A DNA stretch of 64,000 bases from Aphrophora alni. Its lineage: Eukaryota > Arthropoda > Insecta > Hemiptera > Aphrophoridae. Both the position numbers and the translations under genes were made by a program. This document shows, piece by piece, positions 34,846 through 46,327 of this stretch (within the stretch, counting starts at the first letter, position 1; every line of letters begins with the position of its first letter). Under the pieces are notes generated by a model. That model searched no databases. It was not told where the DNA came from and worked only from the letters and a program-made list of their open reading frames with translations. The stretch is from positions 96,829,291 through 96,893,290 of the forward strand of contig OY740773.1 in NCBI GenBank assembly GCA_963513935.1. Reading direction: 5' to 3'.

Positions 34846-35805
34846 ATGAAAATGCTTCTTTTTACGTCTGTCGATCTATTTGTGTTATTTATCTATAAAA
34901 ACATGACAAAAAAAAAGAAAAAAATACTTTGTTCTAAACAATTTGAAAATCGTTGTGTATCTGTTTGTATTCAGTTATGCATAATAAGAACACAATAAAT
35001 CTAAAAGCAAGAACAATGTATTTTTCTCATTTTTTTTTTTTTTTACGTATTATCTAGTTCCAACAATGTTCAAAACTATAAGAATATAATTAAAGTTAAT
35101 ACACATGAACCAATTTAACTTGTAGCAATTACTAAAACAATATTGGATTTCCTCTAATTAAGAAATATATTTTCTATAATATTTAACTTAGCTTCAACAA
35201 AATAAAATACACACGCGCAAGTCATGATGCGTCAGAAGTAGAAGTAGACAAAATGTTTTCACAGAGTCACGTTCAATAGAACGAAGACAAAACATACAGT
35301 TGTCTTATCACCTCACATTATATACTTCTGAACAGACTGTACTTTTTCTTTAGACGATATTTTAAAATTTTGTAAACAACACTTTTAGTTGCAACTTTCT
35401 CTACGTCCTATACACGTATAACACGCCTAAATAGGCTAATAAATAACCACTTACGCCTCTGTGTACTCTAATGGGGTTGTTTGGAGCAGGTCGTTGCTAT
35501 GGTAACTGTAAAATAGTGAAATACTACAACTTTATATCTCGGTGCTTTCTTATCTTCGTCTAGATATTTATTATAAACTGCGGCATATGGATACTTATTT
35601 AAGATTATTATCATTAATTCAGGTGGGGAATAGAGGATCGTGGATCTTTTAAAACTTGGTTGGCACAACGGTCACAGCCCAGACTTATCGACTAAACTAA
35701 ATAACACTCAGTCAGCCAGCACGTGATGAGGGACTATTACTAATATTCTAAATAATTACTAAAATTAGATATAATATAATATAATTAACTTACTTAACAA
35801 TATTA
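34846..35805. other. AT-rich spacer, no gene recognised
   Basis: A 66-codon minus frame (35468-35668) has no recognisable similarity. Confidence 0.45.
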
Positions 35806-36212
35806 TTGTACACTGGGATTGACTCTAACAAAAATAGTGGTCCCGATGTAGACACTAGCCTAAGATGGCCGCCATTCTACACTGCACCGGCGATCGCGGA
35901 AAGCCAAATATTTGCGCACCATTTAACCCGGGGTCGACTGACCCTACCCAATTTGACTATTAAGCCATTATTTTTTGTGGGGTTTAAACTAGGAACAAAA
36001 AGTAAATACAATGATGAATCCGCGTCAAATGTGATACTTGCAGCCTTCCAACAGGTCCAGTTCCTTCCGAATGTGGTGCACAACTCGTTATCTCTCGTGC
36101 GTGACCCGACTTCTGCGCTCGCAGGGTGGGGGAACATGCAAGGCATCATCCGCCTCATTATCATCCAGTTCATTATTGGGGGGGGGCATATGCCGGGGTC
36201 TGGGGGTATGGA
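35806..36212. other. GC-richer island of unknown origin
   Basis: Roughly 400 bp with open frames on both strands (35806-36228 plus, 35877-36173 minus) in a much more AT-rich setting. It contains CGATCGCG and CCCGGGGTCGAC-like strings. It ends in a G-rich stretch (GGGGGGGGCATATGCC) resembling hAT termini and adjoins the hAT remnant. It may be the other half of that element or captured DNA. I recognise no domain. Confidence 0.35.
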
Positions 36213-36324
36213 AATTTTTTTTAATTAAACTTCTCAAAACATCGTTTTTATGCATTTATTTTAATATTTTGTCAGCAAATGAAGTACACTAAAACAATAA
36301 ATCTAATTATTATAACTTTAAAGT

Positions 36325-36720
36325 CACCTAAATAGTACCAAATGTTTCTTTTCTTGAGTTATTTTTGTGTATAAATATAGCAATTTTCTTATTGTCTAAA
36401 TTGTCTAGAATGGACTTGTGGACATAAGACAGAGCTACATGGTTCAGTCTCTGCTGAGTCATAGTAGAACGGAGATAGTTTTTGAGCTTCCGAAGAGCAC
36501 TGAAACTTCGTTCTGCCTCACAACTTGAAGCTGGTGACACAAGCAAAAGTCTTACTAGGTGTTCAACGTTTTTAAACATAGCCCTCATTTCACCAGGCAT
36601 TGCCACTAATGCGTCCTTTGCATCTTTAGTGCTTTCTAGTAAAGACAAAGCCCCATGTTTACCTTTTAAGGTTTTAAGTAAGTCATTCGTTTTTAGGAAA
36701 AATATTTTTACAACTCAAAT
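36325..36720 (-). pseudogene. hAT transposase C-terminal dimerisation domain remnant
   Basis: The minus frame is open from about 36717 to a stop at 36328 and contains VSPASSCEAERSFSALRKLK, NYLRSTMTQQRLNHVAL and YVHKSILDN. This is the hallmark hAT dimerisation motif (the AERSFSALRRLK...RLNHLALL pattern of ZMYM-like/hAT proteins). The zinc finger and RNase-H-like core are absent. At its upstream edge (36725-36760) lies GGGGACGCATCCCCCCGGCG, a GC-rich sequence of the kind found at hAT ends. An internally deleted element is likely. Confidence 0.75.
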
Positions 36721-36829
36721 ATTGTAGGGGACGCATCCCCCCGGCGATGACGCCCATGACACAACAGAACATAAATTGCTCCTTAAAGTAACACTAAAAC
36801 TACTAAGCACTAAATAATATGAGTACAAA

Positions 36830-36970
36830 ACAAAAATAATAAAAATAACACCCTAGTCTGCGAATACCCTAATAGCCTTAGTCTTCTTCATAACAAGAGT
36901 TGATATAGAGATATCATATAGGAAGGAAGACAGAGAGGGGTCTAACCCAAAGATTGTAAAAGTGGTGTAT
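36830..36970 (+). repeat. R1 family copy, partial
   Basis: TGCGAATACCCTAATAGCC, AACAAGAGTTGAT and GAGGGGTCTAACCCAAAGAT are recognisable. Confidence 0.6.
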
Positions 36971-37945
36971 GTATTTACTAAGATAAAAAGTGTTCGTTTA
37001 AAACTAAACGTGAGTCCTTACTAATTACTCTCTTAAATTCTAACATTACTAATCGGTTTAACTTTTTACCATTACAATTTATATGTAGAATATTTAGATC
37101 TGTATTTGAATAAAAATCTGAAATTTGATGCGTTTATAGTTTTACATCTAGTAATTTACCAGTTTTTCAACCCCTGTCAAAGCCCATGTATCTTTCCCCT
37201 CCCCTTCCTCTTTAACCTAACAGGATTTTCTAATACCTTTTTCAAGACATGTTGTGTTATGTTAAATTCTTGTACTTTTAGCGTATAAGCTCCCTGAGAC
37301 AATGTCGTAGTTAGAGAAACCTAGGTCGACTTATTAAATTTATTTTTCCAAGTACAAATTTATTTATTTATTATAAAATGAAACTCCAATACCTACGGTC
37401 GGTAGTACAAGTTACTTATACCTTTACAGTAAGACCCGGAAACAGGACTGTAAAATCTGTAGCCTACTTACTGATCCTGAACCTAGAACACGTTTCGTTT
37501 GATAGTAAATGTGTATTTCTATATTTTTTTAAACTTTAAATTTAGAACTTTTCTCCATTTCTTCTTAAATCTTGAGTAAAATTGACAATATGTTGACAAA
37601 ATAAATCTATTTATCGCTAATATAGTGGCATAGATCTTAGTAGAGCTTTTTTCAGTTTCGATTTTAACCAAGCAACGTGAGAACAGTGTTAAGCTACAAT
37701 TAGTAGTTAATTCTGCTTACAATAGCTAGAATTATGACAACGGAAACTCTACATAATACAACGAAAAGCCATCTAGAAGGACTACAACGGCCTCTTTCGT
37801 TAAGAATTTATGTTGATATATCGCTAACACAAAACGTTCAAGTAGTCCTTCCATTGCGAACGTACGCTGACAAGAAAACAATATACTCATTTTTAAACAC
37901 TACCTTAAGTTCATATGAATCACTAGAGCACTGTGGTGAATATAC
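36971..37945. other. AT-rich spacer, no gene recognised
   Basis: An 80-codon plus frame (37734-37976) starts MTTETLHNTT. It has no recognised family and overlaps the edge of the next repeat. Confidence 0.4.
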
Positions 37946-38020
37946 AATGAAAGAAAATTCCCCAAAAACACAATAAAACACTAACACACACAGACTGTAT
38001 AGCTATATTTATTCTACATT

Positions 38021-38054
38021 ATGTACATTTCAATACCACCGCTATCATCTTCAG
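38021..38054 (-). ncRNA. Hammerhead-like motif, both boxes intact
   Basis: CTGAAGA, stem GATA...TATT, GAAA, TGTACA, TAA on the minus strand. TGTACA is a self-complementary helix III candidate. Confidence 0.5.
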
Positions 38055-38542
38055 AGGTACAATACACACTAAGCTTAATAACTGCAATTACTATTGCAGC
38101 GAGGCGTCCCTCCCCCCCCCGTCACCTGATCTCCTCGGCCAACCACAGTTGGCCTAGTCACACATCATGTCAATGGCCGTGGTTCCCTCCACTGCCTCCT
38201 AATTTCTGGTAATGGTATGAATATAAAACTAACTTAACTAATGGAATAACATTTAAAATCATAGTATGAAAAATATATAAATTAATTTATTATTAATAAT
38301 CGTAACTAAAACCAACTTAACTAATTGGAGTGACGTTTAAACAACGTCTACCAACAAGGAAGTAGAAATAGGCTCTTTATCCGCATTCAACAACAAATTA
38401 CCTTCAGCTTTAGAAATGTAGATGCTTTCAAAGCTACCTAGCAATCTGTAGGTATAAAATCTATAGGTAAATAAAGGTGACTTCTTTTTTCAATTTATTT
38501 TTATAATAATTGTAGTTATTAAGGTTAGTGTGTATTGTACCT

Positions 38543-38577
38543 CTAAAGATGATAGCAGTGTTGTTGAAATGTACATA
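38543..38577 (+). ncRNA. Hammerhead-like motif, first box mutated
   Basis: CTAAAGA (G to A), stem GATAGC-AGT-GTTGTT that pairs throughout using G-T pairs, GAAA, TGTACA. It is the partner of 38021-38054. Confidence 0.45.
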
Positions 38578-39235
38578 AGGTAGAATAAACATAACTAAAC
38601 AGTCTTCGTGTTGTTAATGTGTTATTGTGGTTCTGGAGAATTTTCTTTCATTATTCAATATTACATTAGTATTAAAATATTTTAATTATATTCAAAAGAA
38701 TAAATGCCACCTATATATTATCTATAGGCATCTTAAGTTTAAATAATTCTTTTAAATTCGTCTCTGTAAAGTCAGTAGTGGCCTCGAAGATTTCAATTGT
38801 CTTTGCAGTACGTTACTATTCAAACTTGGATCAATTTAAGTTTGTGGGCTTAATTTGGTTGCATCTCGAGGTTTATTTTTCATTTACTACATTTGTGTAA
38901 CCTGTCGTAAAATAAAGCGCTTTTTATTATAATATAATCAACATTTTGTGTTTTATATTACGACATGAATCAGCTAGAACAGTTCTGATAAAAATGTACT
39001 CAAATATATAATTAGTAATTTCCAAATAAATCACGTTGGTCGACATCTGAACAATAACCCTTATTCGTGTGTTGAACAGAAGTTGAAATTTAACCATGGA
39101 CGCCCCGTTTTAAAAGGTCAAATATGACAACAACTTTTGTGAGACACTTTGCAGAACTTATTTCTCTTTTTCAAATGATGGGAGAAGACCATGAGCTTTA
39201 CAATGTAATACTATACAGTATACAATGTAATACAG

Positions 39236-39410
39236 TACTGTCAGGAATGGAGTTTTTCCCGATATTTCAGTATTTCAAATTTTAATCTCGTTTGTCGAGG
39301 CTGTCAAAACTGTCACATCTCAGAGACTGATTCTGTTACACCTTCCCACTTTTTAGAAAACATTGATTTGTTATCGCTTCATTCATTTTCGTTTTCATGT
39401 TTTTTATACT
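39236..39410 (-). repeat. Dispersed repeat, homologue of 33.1 kb
   Basis: The complement shares ACTGTCAAAACTGTCA-type and AATCAATGTTTT strings with 33105-33260. It is followed directly by the direct-orientation homologue of 31330-31450, so here the two pieces are adjacent. Confidence 0.5.
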
Positions 39411-39599
39411 GTCAAATCATATAACTGTCATTATACAATGGAAAAATCTGGATTATTTCAAAAAGTACCGTCAATTCATAGAGACTAACAAATTGTAAAA
39501 TTATTTTAAATTTCCCAACCAACATCTAATTTCTTATGCTAATTACACTAGACTTTGATTTTCATTTCAATGGACATCTACGAAAATAGGTCAGTATAA

Positions 39600-40880
39600 T
39601 TTTACAATTTTATTTATAATTATCAATGAGTGTCGTGGTTTCTTATTTTTAAGTTCTTTTATGATGTAATATTAGTTTTACAATGTTCTATTTATGTAAA
39701 AATTAAAGTCTAGTGCTGTACCATGGGTCTCATATAGTTAAAACATTAAATTTAGAGTATTCGAAAAAAGTCAAATTTCATAGTTTTTCGTCAATAACTG
39801 GAAATAGGTGAGAGATATTATTTATAGCTCAAAAATTATTTATAGCTCTGAACTCAGAGTTGAACAAAGATATTAAATTATATATCAGAACACTATATTG
39901 CAATTTTTTTAAATTGGTTTTAATCCAATATGGCGGATTAAGATGGCGACCGAAAATTATACATGTCACAAAAAGTAGTGCAAGTCATTATACACAACCT
40001 TCATTTAGTCAGAAATCGAAATGACGAAAACTGTGGAAAGAATGTGGAAGGTAATAGACTTCATTTCCATTATGTAGCCAGCAAATATACAAATACAATT
40101 TGTTTATTTTTTTCTAAACACATAAAATAAATTATCCTCACCTCTATTACAAACTTCTAAATGGCAAGTTTCTCCATGCCGAGAAACATATAATATGAAC
40201 ACATTATTATATCACAACTCCGTTCTCTACAGATTTATTCCCCAAAGAGTCTTTCGTCAACATCAAAAGCTGAGATAAATACACCTGTTACATCATCACT
40301 CTTATAAAATCTCATTCTTACTTCTTTTTATTTACACATAAAATCTTTCATACTGACCTTTTCTTCTTTCTTGCAAATGCATAAATTTTGTGATGGGAAA
40401 AAAACTGGACTTTGAGTTTATTAGAAGTATTTAATTTTATGCTTTTTTCGTCAATAAAGTGGTTGTGAAATTATGTCTATCTATATTTAATACATGATGA
40501 GCCCTACAGACTATACGAGTGTTACGATTTTGATGAAATTTTGTATGTGGGGATATGTTCTATCTCGAAAAAAAAATTTCTTTTTTTAATAATTAAATTT
40601 TTATTTCAAAATAAAAACACAAAATTGCAAGTTTTTAAAAATCGACTATAATGACGATGATTAACTTTTTCTCCCAAGACCCCAAAATTAAACGTAGCCT
40701 AATACTCAAAATATCAGTCAATTTCAATTAAAATTTTCAGTAATTGTGGACACTAATGACTCAAAGCAATGTGTTAAATCGGAAATGACGATTTAGAAAT
40801 AATTTGCAATAAACAATAACGACTCTTATTCTTTGTAAACTTAATTTCTATCAAATACGATTTTCGCTTAGAATGAATTT
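39600..40880. other. AT-rich spacer, no gene recognised
   Basis: Contains AATATGGCGGATTAAGATGG near 39930, reminiscent of insect MITE interiors, but no termini could be defined. Confidence 0.4.
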
Positions 40881-40882
40881 AT

Positions 40883-41436
40883 ATACTATCACCTAGCATG
40901 TCACTTAGTGTCTTATTTATGATATTCTTTCTACTGAAGTGTATGTATTTTGTTATGCACGGATTGATTACTAAATTGTTTACAGCAAAATACTGTCCAG
41001 AAGCATTGACTTCTATTGTTGCCTTCTACTCCAATCGTTGAACAGAATCTGCTTGAAGACTTAGTGTTGTATCATCAGCAAACTGAATTACACTATCCAC
41101 CTATACTGATGATGACAAATCATTAAAATAGATTTAAAATAATAATAGGCCGAGAACTTTTCTTGTCTCAGCTGAATCACTTCAGACAGCCTTCCTTTAA
41201 CATTTACACGCTGTGTTGTATTGGAGAGATATGAGTTTATCCACAGTAATGGAATCTCCCTATTACCGATATTTTCGCATTTCTTAAGTAACAAATTGAA
41301 GTCAACATAATCAAAAGGTTTAGAAACTTCCAGGAAAATGCACATAACATCCCTTTTTTATTAAGACCATCCAGCAAGAAGTCCATTAACTTAACTACTA
41401 CATCGATTGTGGACTTTTTTTTGAAATGCCTTTAAG
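40883..41436 (-). pseudogene. Non-LTR retrotransposon reverse transcriptase fragment
   Basis: Minus-strand reading: KSTIDVVVKLMDFLLDGLN, then after a shift MCIFLEVSKPFDYVDFNLLL (motif A, normally SKAFDCVDH; the catalytic Asp is kept in PFDYVD), WINSYLSNTTQRVNVKG, then after loss of the VPQGS box KVLGLLLF, FNDLSSS, and VDSVIQFADDTTLSLQ (motif C, FADD). It continues IEVNASGQYFAVNNLVINP and TKYIHFSRKNI. These are Jockey/CR1-type RT motifs. At least two frameshifts and two stops disable it. Both ends are truncated. Confidence 0.8.
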
Positions 41437-41452
41437 ATAGGGGTTTAAATGT

Positions 41453-41734
41453 TTAACGGTTATAAAAGCAGTCAGTGGGAATTAGTACATTAAGCAATTT
41501 ATCTAAATTATTTATTTTCCACAAATTGGAGTCGATTAACAAAATTTTCCGCGTGATTACAGCTGCCATAACAAATAAACAACACAATATTTTTTTCTCA
41601 TTTAAATCACCAGTAAACTGAACTATAAATTTATCTTCATCAACTCTGACTTCATTTCCAACAATATAAATGTTCTGATATGTAAACTGGAAATCCTTCA
41701 CAGTTGACAAAACAAATTTCGTTGGGAATTGCAT
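41453..41734 (-). CDS. Open frame of 93 codons, unknown
   Basis: Starts MQFPTKFVLSTVKDFQFTYQ and has a fairly balanced residue composition including CCLFVMAAVITRKILLID. It lies just upstream of the RT fragment on the same strand but does not resemble the N-terminal part of an ORF2 protein. It could be a host exon, another fossil element or chance. Confidence 0.2.
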   Translation of the reverse strand: MQFPTKFVLSTVKDFQFTYQNIYIVGNEVRVDEDKFIVQFTGDLNEKKILCCLFVMAAVITRKILLIDSNLWKINNLDKLLNVLIPTDCFYNR

Positions 41735-41739
41735 TGATT

Positions 41740-42585
41740 TAATTATAGGAAAGCTCTCATTCTACACCTAGATGACATAATCATTAATAACAACCTTTGC
41801 TCTATGTAATAGTAATTAAATGACATTTTACATTAGTAAAATATATTATTGAATAATTTAAGTTAATTTAAACTAGCTGCTGCTAAAGTAACGTAATTAA
41901 CAAATTTATATTTACATTCATAAAAGCAATTAGTTATATCTACAACTAAACAAATATTATATGTGTAATGAAGGGGGGAAAACCCCTTAAAATTAATGTT
42001 AGGTTCGTACACACTTACTTTCCTTTTTATTGATTTTATGTAACCATTATACTTTTTTTTAATATCTAGAAATTAGTTAACTTTGTTCTAACGAATGTAA
42101 TACGTTGTTATCAGAAATCCACAAACAATAACCCTTCTTGGCTATGGAGCTCAAATTAATATATTACAATGATCAGTACATATGTACTTACAATACAAGA
42201 AGTATTTATGTTCAACATTCATAAAATAAGAAAGGACGATTTTTTTATATGTCAAAAACTATCGCCACAACAATCAACAAGAATAAAGTGCTCCTTGACA
42301 AAACAAAAATGAGGGATCGAATAACAATAAAATTAAAAACACTAATACTAGTCAATTCAATAAACAAAACATAACATATAAGGTTGTAAAAGACCCCCGC
42401 AACAAGTTAACAATAATAAACAATGACAAAATTAAATTTACAACAAATCTGTAAAGGGGCTCTGCAACAATAAAATCTAATCATAATCATAGTAGATAAC
42501 ACTACTAATCAAAACGATATTACGCCACTTCACAAACGATTTAGTAAGTATTTGTTATTTCCTCACCTTATTCAAAATGTGCCCT
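41740..42585. other. AT-rich spacer, no gene recognised
   Basis: No signature seen. Confidence 0.45.
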
Positions 42586-42589
42586 TTAT

Positions 42590-42775
42590 AACTTTCATTA
42601 ATGTAGTTTTGATTTGTCTCTTTCGTCTTTCCAATAATGTCTCTCTTGAACAACTCTTGTTCTTTTTCGACCCTGACGCATTAGTGTATTCGAGTAATAA
42701 GAGCCTATATTTATTTTCTTCCTTTTTATAAGGCCTTTACGACCGAGAGGATTCAACAGCGAAAATATATAAATA
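42590..42775 (-). repeat. R1 family copy followed by (TA)n
   Basis: AACAACTCTTGTTCTTTTTC, TAGTGTATTCGAGTAATAAG and CTTCCTTTTTATAAGGC in inverse order. (TA)14 follows at 42779-42806. Confidence 0.7.
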
Positions 42776-42777
42776 CG

Positions 42778-42808
<31 letters not shown>

Positions 42809-43224
42809 AAAAGATTTTCACTCACAAATAAATATGCTGTGTAAGTAAAAAAAATTGCTTAATTTTCAATTGTTTTATAATCCTTTTACTATATTACTAC
42901 GCTATCATCCACAAAGTAAACTTATTTTTACGGATAAGGTACTAACAATATCTTTACACATACAATTGTACAGAAAAATAAACTATTTACAGTTTCGTAT
43001 TGAACTTTGACATTTTTGCAACTTATTGCGTAGCAAATACTGATTCACTAACCAGAAATTGTTGGGGAAGTAGCGGACCCCACATTTTATGTCTAGAGAC
43101 TAAAAATGTGAAATAATACCAGATTCAAATGGCTAACGTTAACAAACTAGATGGTCAAGAAATCACAAACTACTCCGGGCACTAAACCAGCTATTTTAAG
43201 ACTTAAATTATGACGTAATACTCT

Positions 43225-43395
43225 CAGCGGCTGACCATAGTGACAATACTGAGGTCTCTAGCTTGATCTAACTCTTTTCATGTAGTATTAATTATATAAC
43301 TCGTTTATCTCTTGATCAACTCTTGTTGTCTTACGAACCTAACACATATATTGCATATTCTTTTGTTTTGTTTTTCTTAAAAGTCGATTATGATT
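43225..43395 (-). repeat. R1 family copy, diverged
   Basis: CTTGATCTAACTCTTTTCATG, TGATCAACTCTTGTTGTCTT and TATTGCATATTC mark it. Confidence 0.5.
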
Positions 43396-43399
43396 GATA

Positions 43400-43800
43400 G
43401 GTTTTACGTCTTAAACAATAAATCGAAACAATCTACCCTTTAATACACTCAGGGTAATTTAGTTTAAATTACTTGCCGCAGGCTGTGTCACTATGCCTCT
43501 GATTTAAACCCCGATTACAACTTAATAGGCATACCTTACCATGTTTCGTGCAAGCTGTCAAGTTTGGAATATTTCCTCCAAATACCTCATCAAAGTTTCT
43601 CCTTCATTGTCTAAAACGTGAACTCTGCTCTTCAGGAAATAACAAGATTCTATTCTACTAAGGCTTGCAAGGGTTAGTTTCAATACTAAAATTCTAGATA
43701 CAAACGCTTCCCGATTGGCATTCTTGTATATTTTTCGAAAAATGGATTTCATGAAGTTTAAATAATAAGACATGAAACAACCACCAAGTTAAAAATCTAA
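43400..43800. other. Spacer with one unidentified 71-codon frame
   Basis: The minus frame 43558-43773 (MSYYLNFMKSIFRK ... LMRYLEEIFQT) is unremarkable and unidentified. Confidence 0.35.
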
Positions 43801-44225
43801 ACAGGGTATATATATTTATTTGTTTTTATTTATTTAATTATTTTTATCATTTATTGCATATATAGTGAAGCAGTGCTGCGGTATACTTTTGAGTTGTGAT
43901 ACCTTAAATACATATACAACCATCACTCACAACACACAATACAAATACACACAATAAATAAAATAAGACACAGTGTACCATCTATACATATTATCTCATA
44001 TTAATCCATTATATGAGTCGTCATCCTGAATACAAAATGCATCCCAAACACCTAGAGGTTATGAGCTGAGGTACTCCTCCACTGAGTAAAAAGCATTCCT
44101 CTAAAGGTATCCTCTGAGTGATCCGCGAAAATTCTCGAAACAACTTTGTTTTTATTATATTTTCTGAAAGTTTATTAAAATATTTCAAACCTGAGTAATA
44201 AACGCCACGTTATAAAAATTCTAAT
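43801..44225 (-). mobile_element. Non-LTR retrotransposon 3' end fragment
   Basis: Minus strand: YYSGLKYFNKLSENI, then ITQRIPLEECF and, after a one-base shift, FYSVEEYLSS and a stop. This is the C-terminal signature (FNKLPE..., ...L...CFYSVEEFL) of Jockey-like ORF2 proteins. The 3' untranslated part ends in an A-rich ATAAATGATAAAAATAAT tail at about 43801. It may be a related family to, but is not contiguous with, the RT fragment at 41 kb. Confidence 0.65.
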
Positions 44226-44326
44226 CTGTGCACAGGATATTGCAACATTTTTGTTTCCTCATGAGATATTTATGGTTATGTTGTTTTCCTTCGTACATAC
44301 TCTGCTTTGCCTTAAAAAACACCAAC

Positions 44327-44331
<5 letters not shown>

Positions 44332-44364
<33 letters not shown>
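44332..44364. repeat. (TA)n microsatellite
   Basis: 33 bp of perfect TA repeats. Confidence 0.95.
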
Positions 44365-44367
<3 letters not shown>

Positions 44368-44750
44368 AATTCAAAATTCTATACATATTTATTTTAAAAA
44401 ATGTACATTATTATTTAAATTTCATATTAAACATTACTCTAAATATTCGTCCCTAAACACGGATTTTTTTTTAAAGTATAGACAGAGTTCCCCAGAAAAC
44501 TACGCCATATCTCAGCCGAGAATATACATAAGCAGAGTAAACTGATTTTATGGTTTTTACGCTAGTAAACCTTGAAATCATTCGGAGACTAAAGCAAGGT
44601 ATAATAGTGTTTATAAATCATAAATAACACCTGTAGCCAAATTTTCAAGATTAACTTATATCTCAAATGGGTTGTGTGTTATAGTGATTTTTTTGAAACA
44701 CACACATATGGAATAGTTTACAGAACATTTCATTTTCCAAATTATTTCCG

Positions 44751-44752
<2 letters not shown>

Positions 44753-44794
<42 letters not shown>
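44753..44794. repeat. (CA)n microsatellite
   Basis: 42 bp of perfect AC repeats, 40 bp left of segmental-duplication copy A. Confidence 0.95.
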
Positions 44795-44796
<2 letters not shown>

Positions 44797-44833
44797 TACG
44801 CATGCACATAAACAGAAAAACACACGCAATAAT

Positions 44834-45480
44834 TATTTTAATATAAATGTCATTAAATTCATAACTATTTAATTCTGTACGACACCAACTAAGGACATGT
44901 TTCTTCAACATTTATGAGCTCAGTGTTTTATAAGATGGCATCATATTAAGGTTGTATTGGTATTCCATCTTTCATTAGCCTTGATAATTATTCTACAGAA
45001 GTGTCAACTGTAATTTAACTTCATTGACAGCATTAGAACTTGAGGATAAAGAGAAGATCGTATTACCTCAGATAACTATCTTTGTACTGGTGAAAGTTTG
45101 AAACATTCATACAAATCTCGAAATGTGGTATTGTAGATTAATAGCGTTAGAGGAAAAGGTAATATCAAACCATTTGTCTGATTACAGCTATTTCAGAAGA
45201 TTCCTTACATTTCTATTGTATTCCCTAAAGAGTGTCGGTAGAATACATTAATGTAAAGTATTCTTAAACTGTAAGATTTCTTACAAAATTTATATAGACT
45301 AATCATTTGATTGTATCTCTAGCTTAGTGATGGTGATTTTTTATTTTTTATTGTACTATTTTCAATAAGCAAATACGCTCAAATAAATGATTTGTATAAA
45401 CACTCCGTCTAAATTACAAGGATAACAAAGTCCACTTTCAATTTGTTCATTATACATTTTATTTGTAAGTTTAATTGTTA
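44834..45480 (+). repeat. Segmental duplication, copy A
   Basis: Direct homologue of 50339-50990. Shared strings include GAGCTCAGTGTTTTATAAGA, GCATCATATTAAGGTTGTAT and CATTGACAGCATTAGAACTT. It has about 230 bp (45160-45390) that copy B lacks. At the site of copy B's GA tract it reads GAGGATAAAGAGAAG. Confidence 0.8.
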
Positions 45481-45835
45481 GACAGTGTCCATGAAATATC
45501 TGGAAACCCCAGATATCACATTAACGTATAAAATTTACAACATAAAATATAAATTAAAAAATAAACTAAACACATTAAATAAATAAATTTCAATAAGGTT
45601 CACTTCGAACAATCCATAAACAGATATCATTTCAACAGGAAGTAGGAACGGATGTGAAACTCAAAGGTGAGTAGTATTAAATTTCATCAAAGTACCAATT
45701 CGCACAGCTAGAATATTTCCTTGAGAATGGAGAAAGAGCTAACACTACAAAATTAATAACTATTAATTACCTTATTTAGAGGTGATGAGGTCGAACAATC
45801 CTTATGTAGATATGATTACTATATCTTCTTCATAT

Positions 45836-45858
45836 GACGCGTTTCGACTATTATTCAG
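45836..45858 (-). ncRNA. Hammerhead-like motif in left PLE arm
   Basis: CTGAATA, ATAGTC, GAAA, CGCG, TC. The first box has T for G at position 6, so cleavage is doubtful. ATGAC and GTCAT flank it as a possible closing stem. Confidence 0.35.
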
Positions 45859-46327
45859 TCATTATCAAATAAATATACAAAAACAAACTCATAAACAACA
45901 CAAAACACACGTTCAAGATTTTCACATTTAAAATCACTTTACACAATTTAAAAAAACTTTATACATGTGCACACGGATGACGCGCGTTACCGGTGACCGT
46001 TCTCGATAACGTTCGATCGTCAATTGAATTAATAGGTAGTCACGCGATAAGGGTCTCCGTTGTTGAGAAGGGGTACACAGTTCTATACGTCATGAACCGC
46101 AATTATTGTTCTTAACACTATCGATTAGGTCAAAAATGGTGTGAGAATGAAACTGTAGTTTATTATTGAGTAAGTGGTCAGGGTTGTTTTTTTGCATTTT
46201 ATAAATATTGAACTCCTCTAACGTGTTCATTAACGGACCTTTATTGCAGTGGTGTAGTATTCTTAGATTAGTGTTAATGTCCGTGTAATTATGATTAGTA
46301 TCTAATAAATGTTCAGTGAATTTGGAG

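Larger units (their letters stand above)
37946..38653. repeat. Outward-facing inverted PLE-like termini with 408-bp spacer
   Basis: Arms 37946-38095 and 38504-38653 pair over about 150 bp with roughly one mismatch in seven. Shared blocks include GAGGTACAATACACACTAA and GTAGAATAAA. The spacer holds a C-rich stretch (38108-38117) and no coding sequence. Assignment to PLE rests on the hammerhead-like motif and on the same architecture as confirmed PLE loci, so it is inferred. Confidence 0.6.

Noticed and set aside
37734..37976. 80-codon frame as a gene
   Set aside because: It runs into the arm of an inverted repeat and shows no family resemblance.
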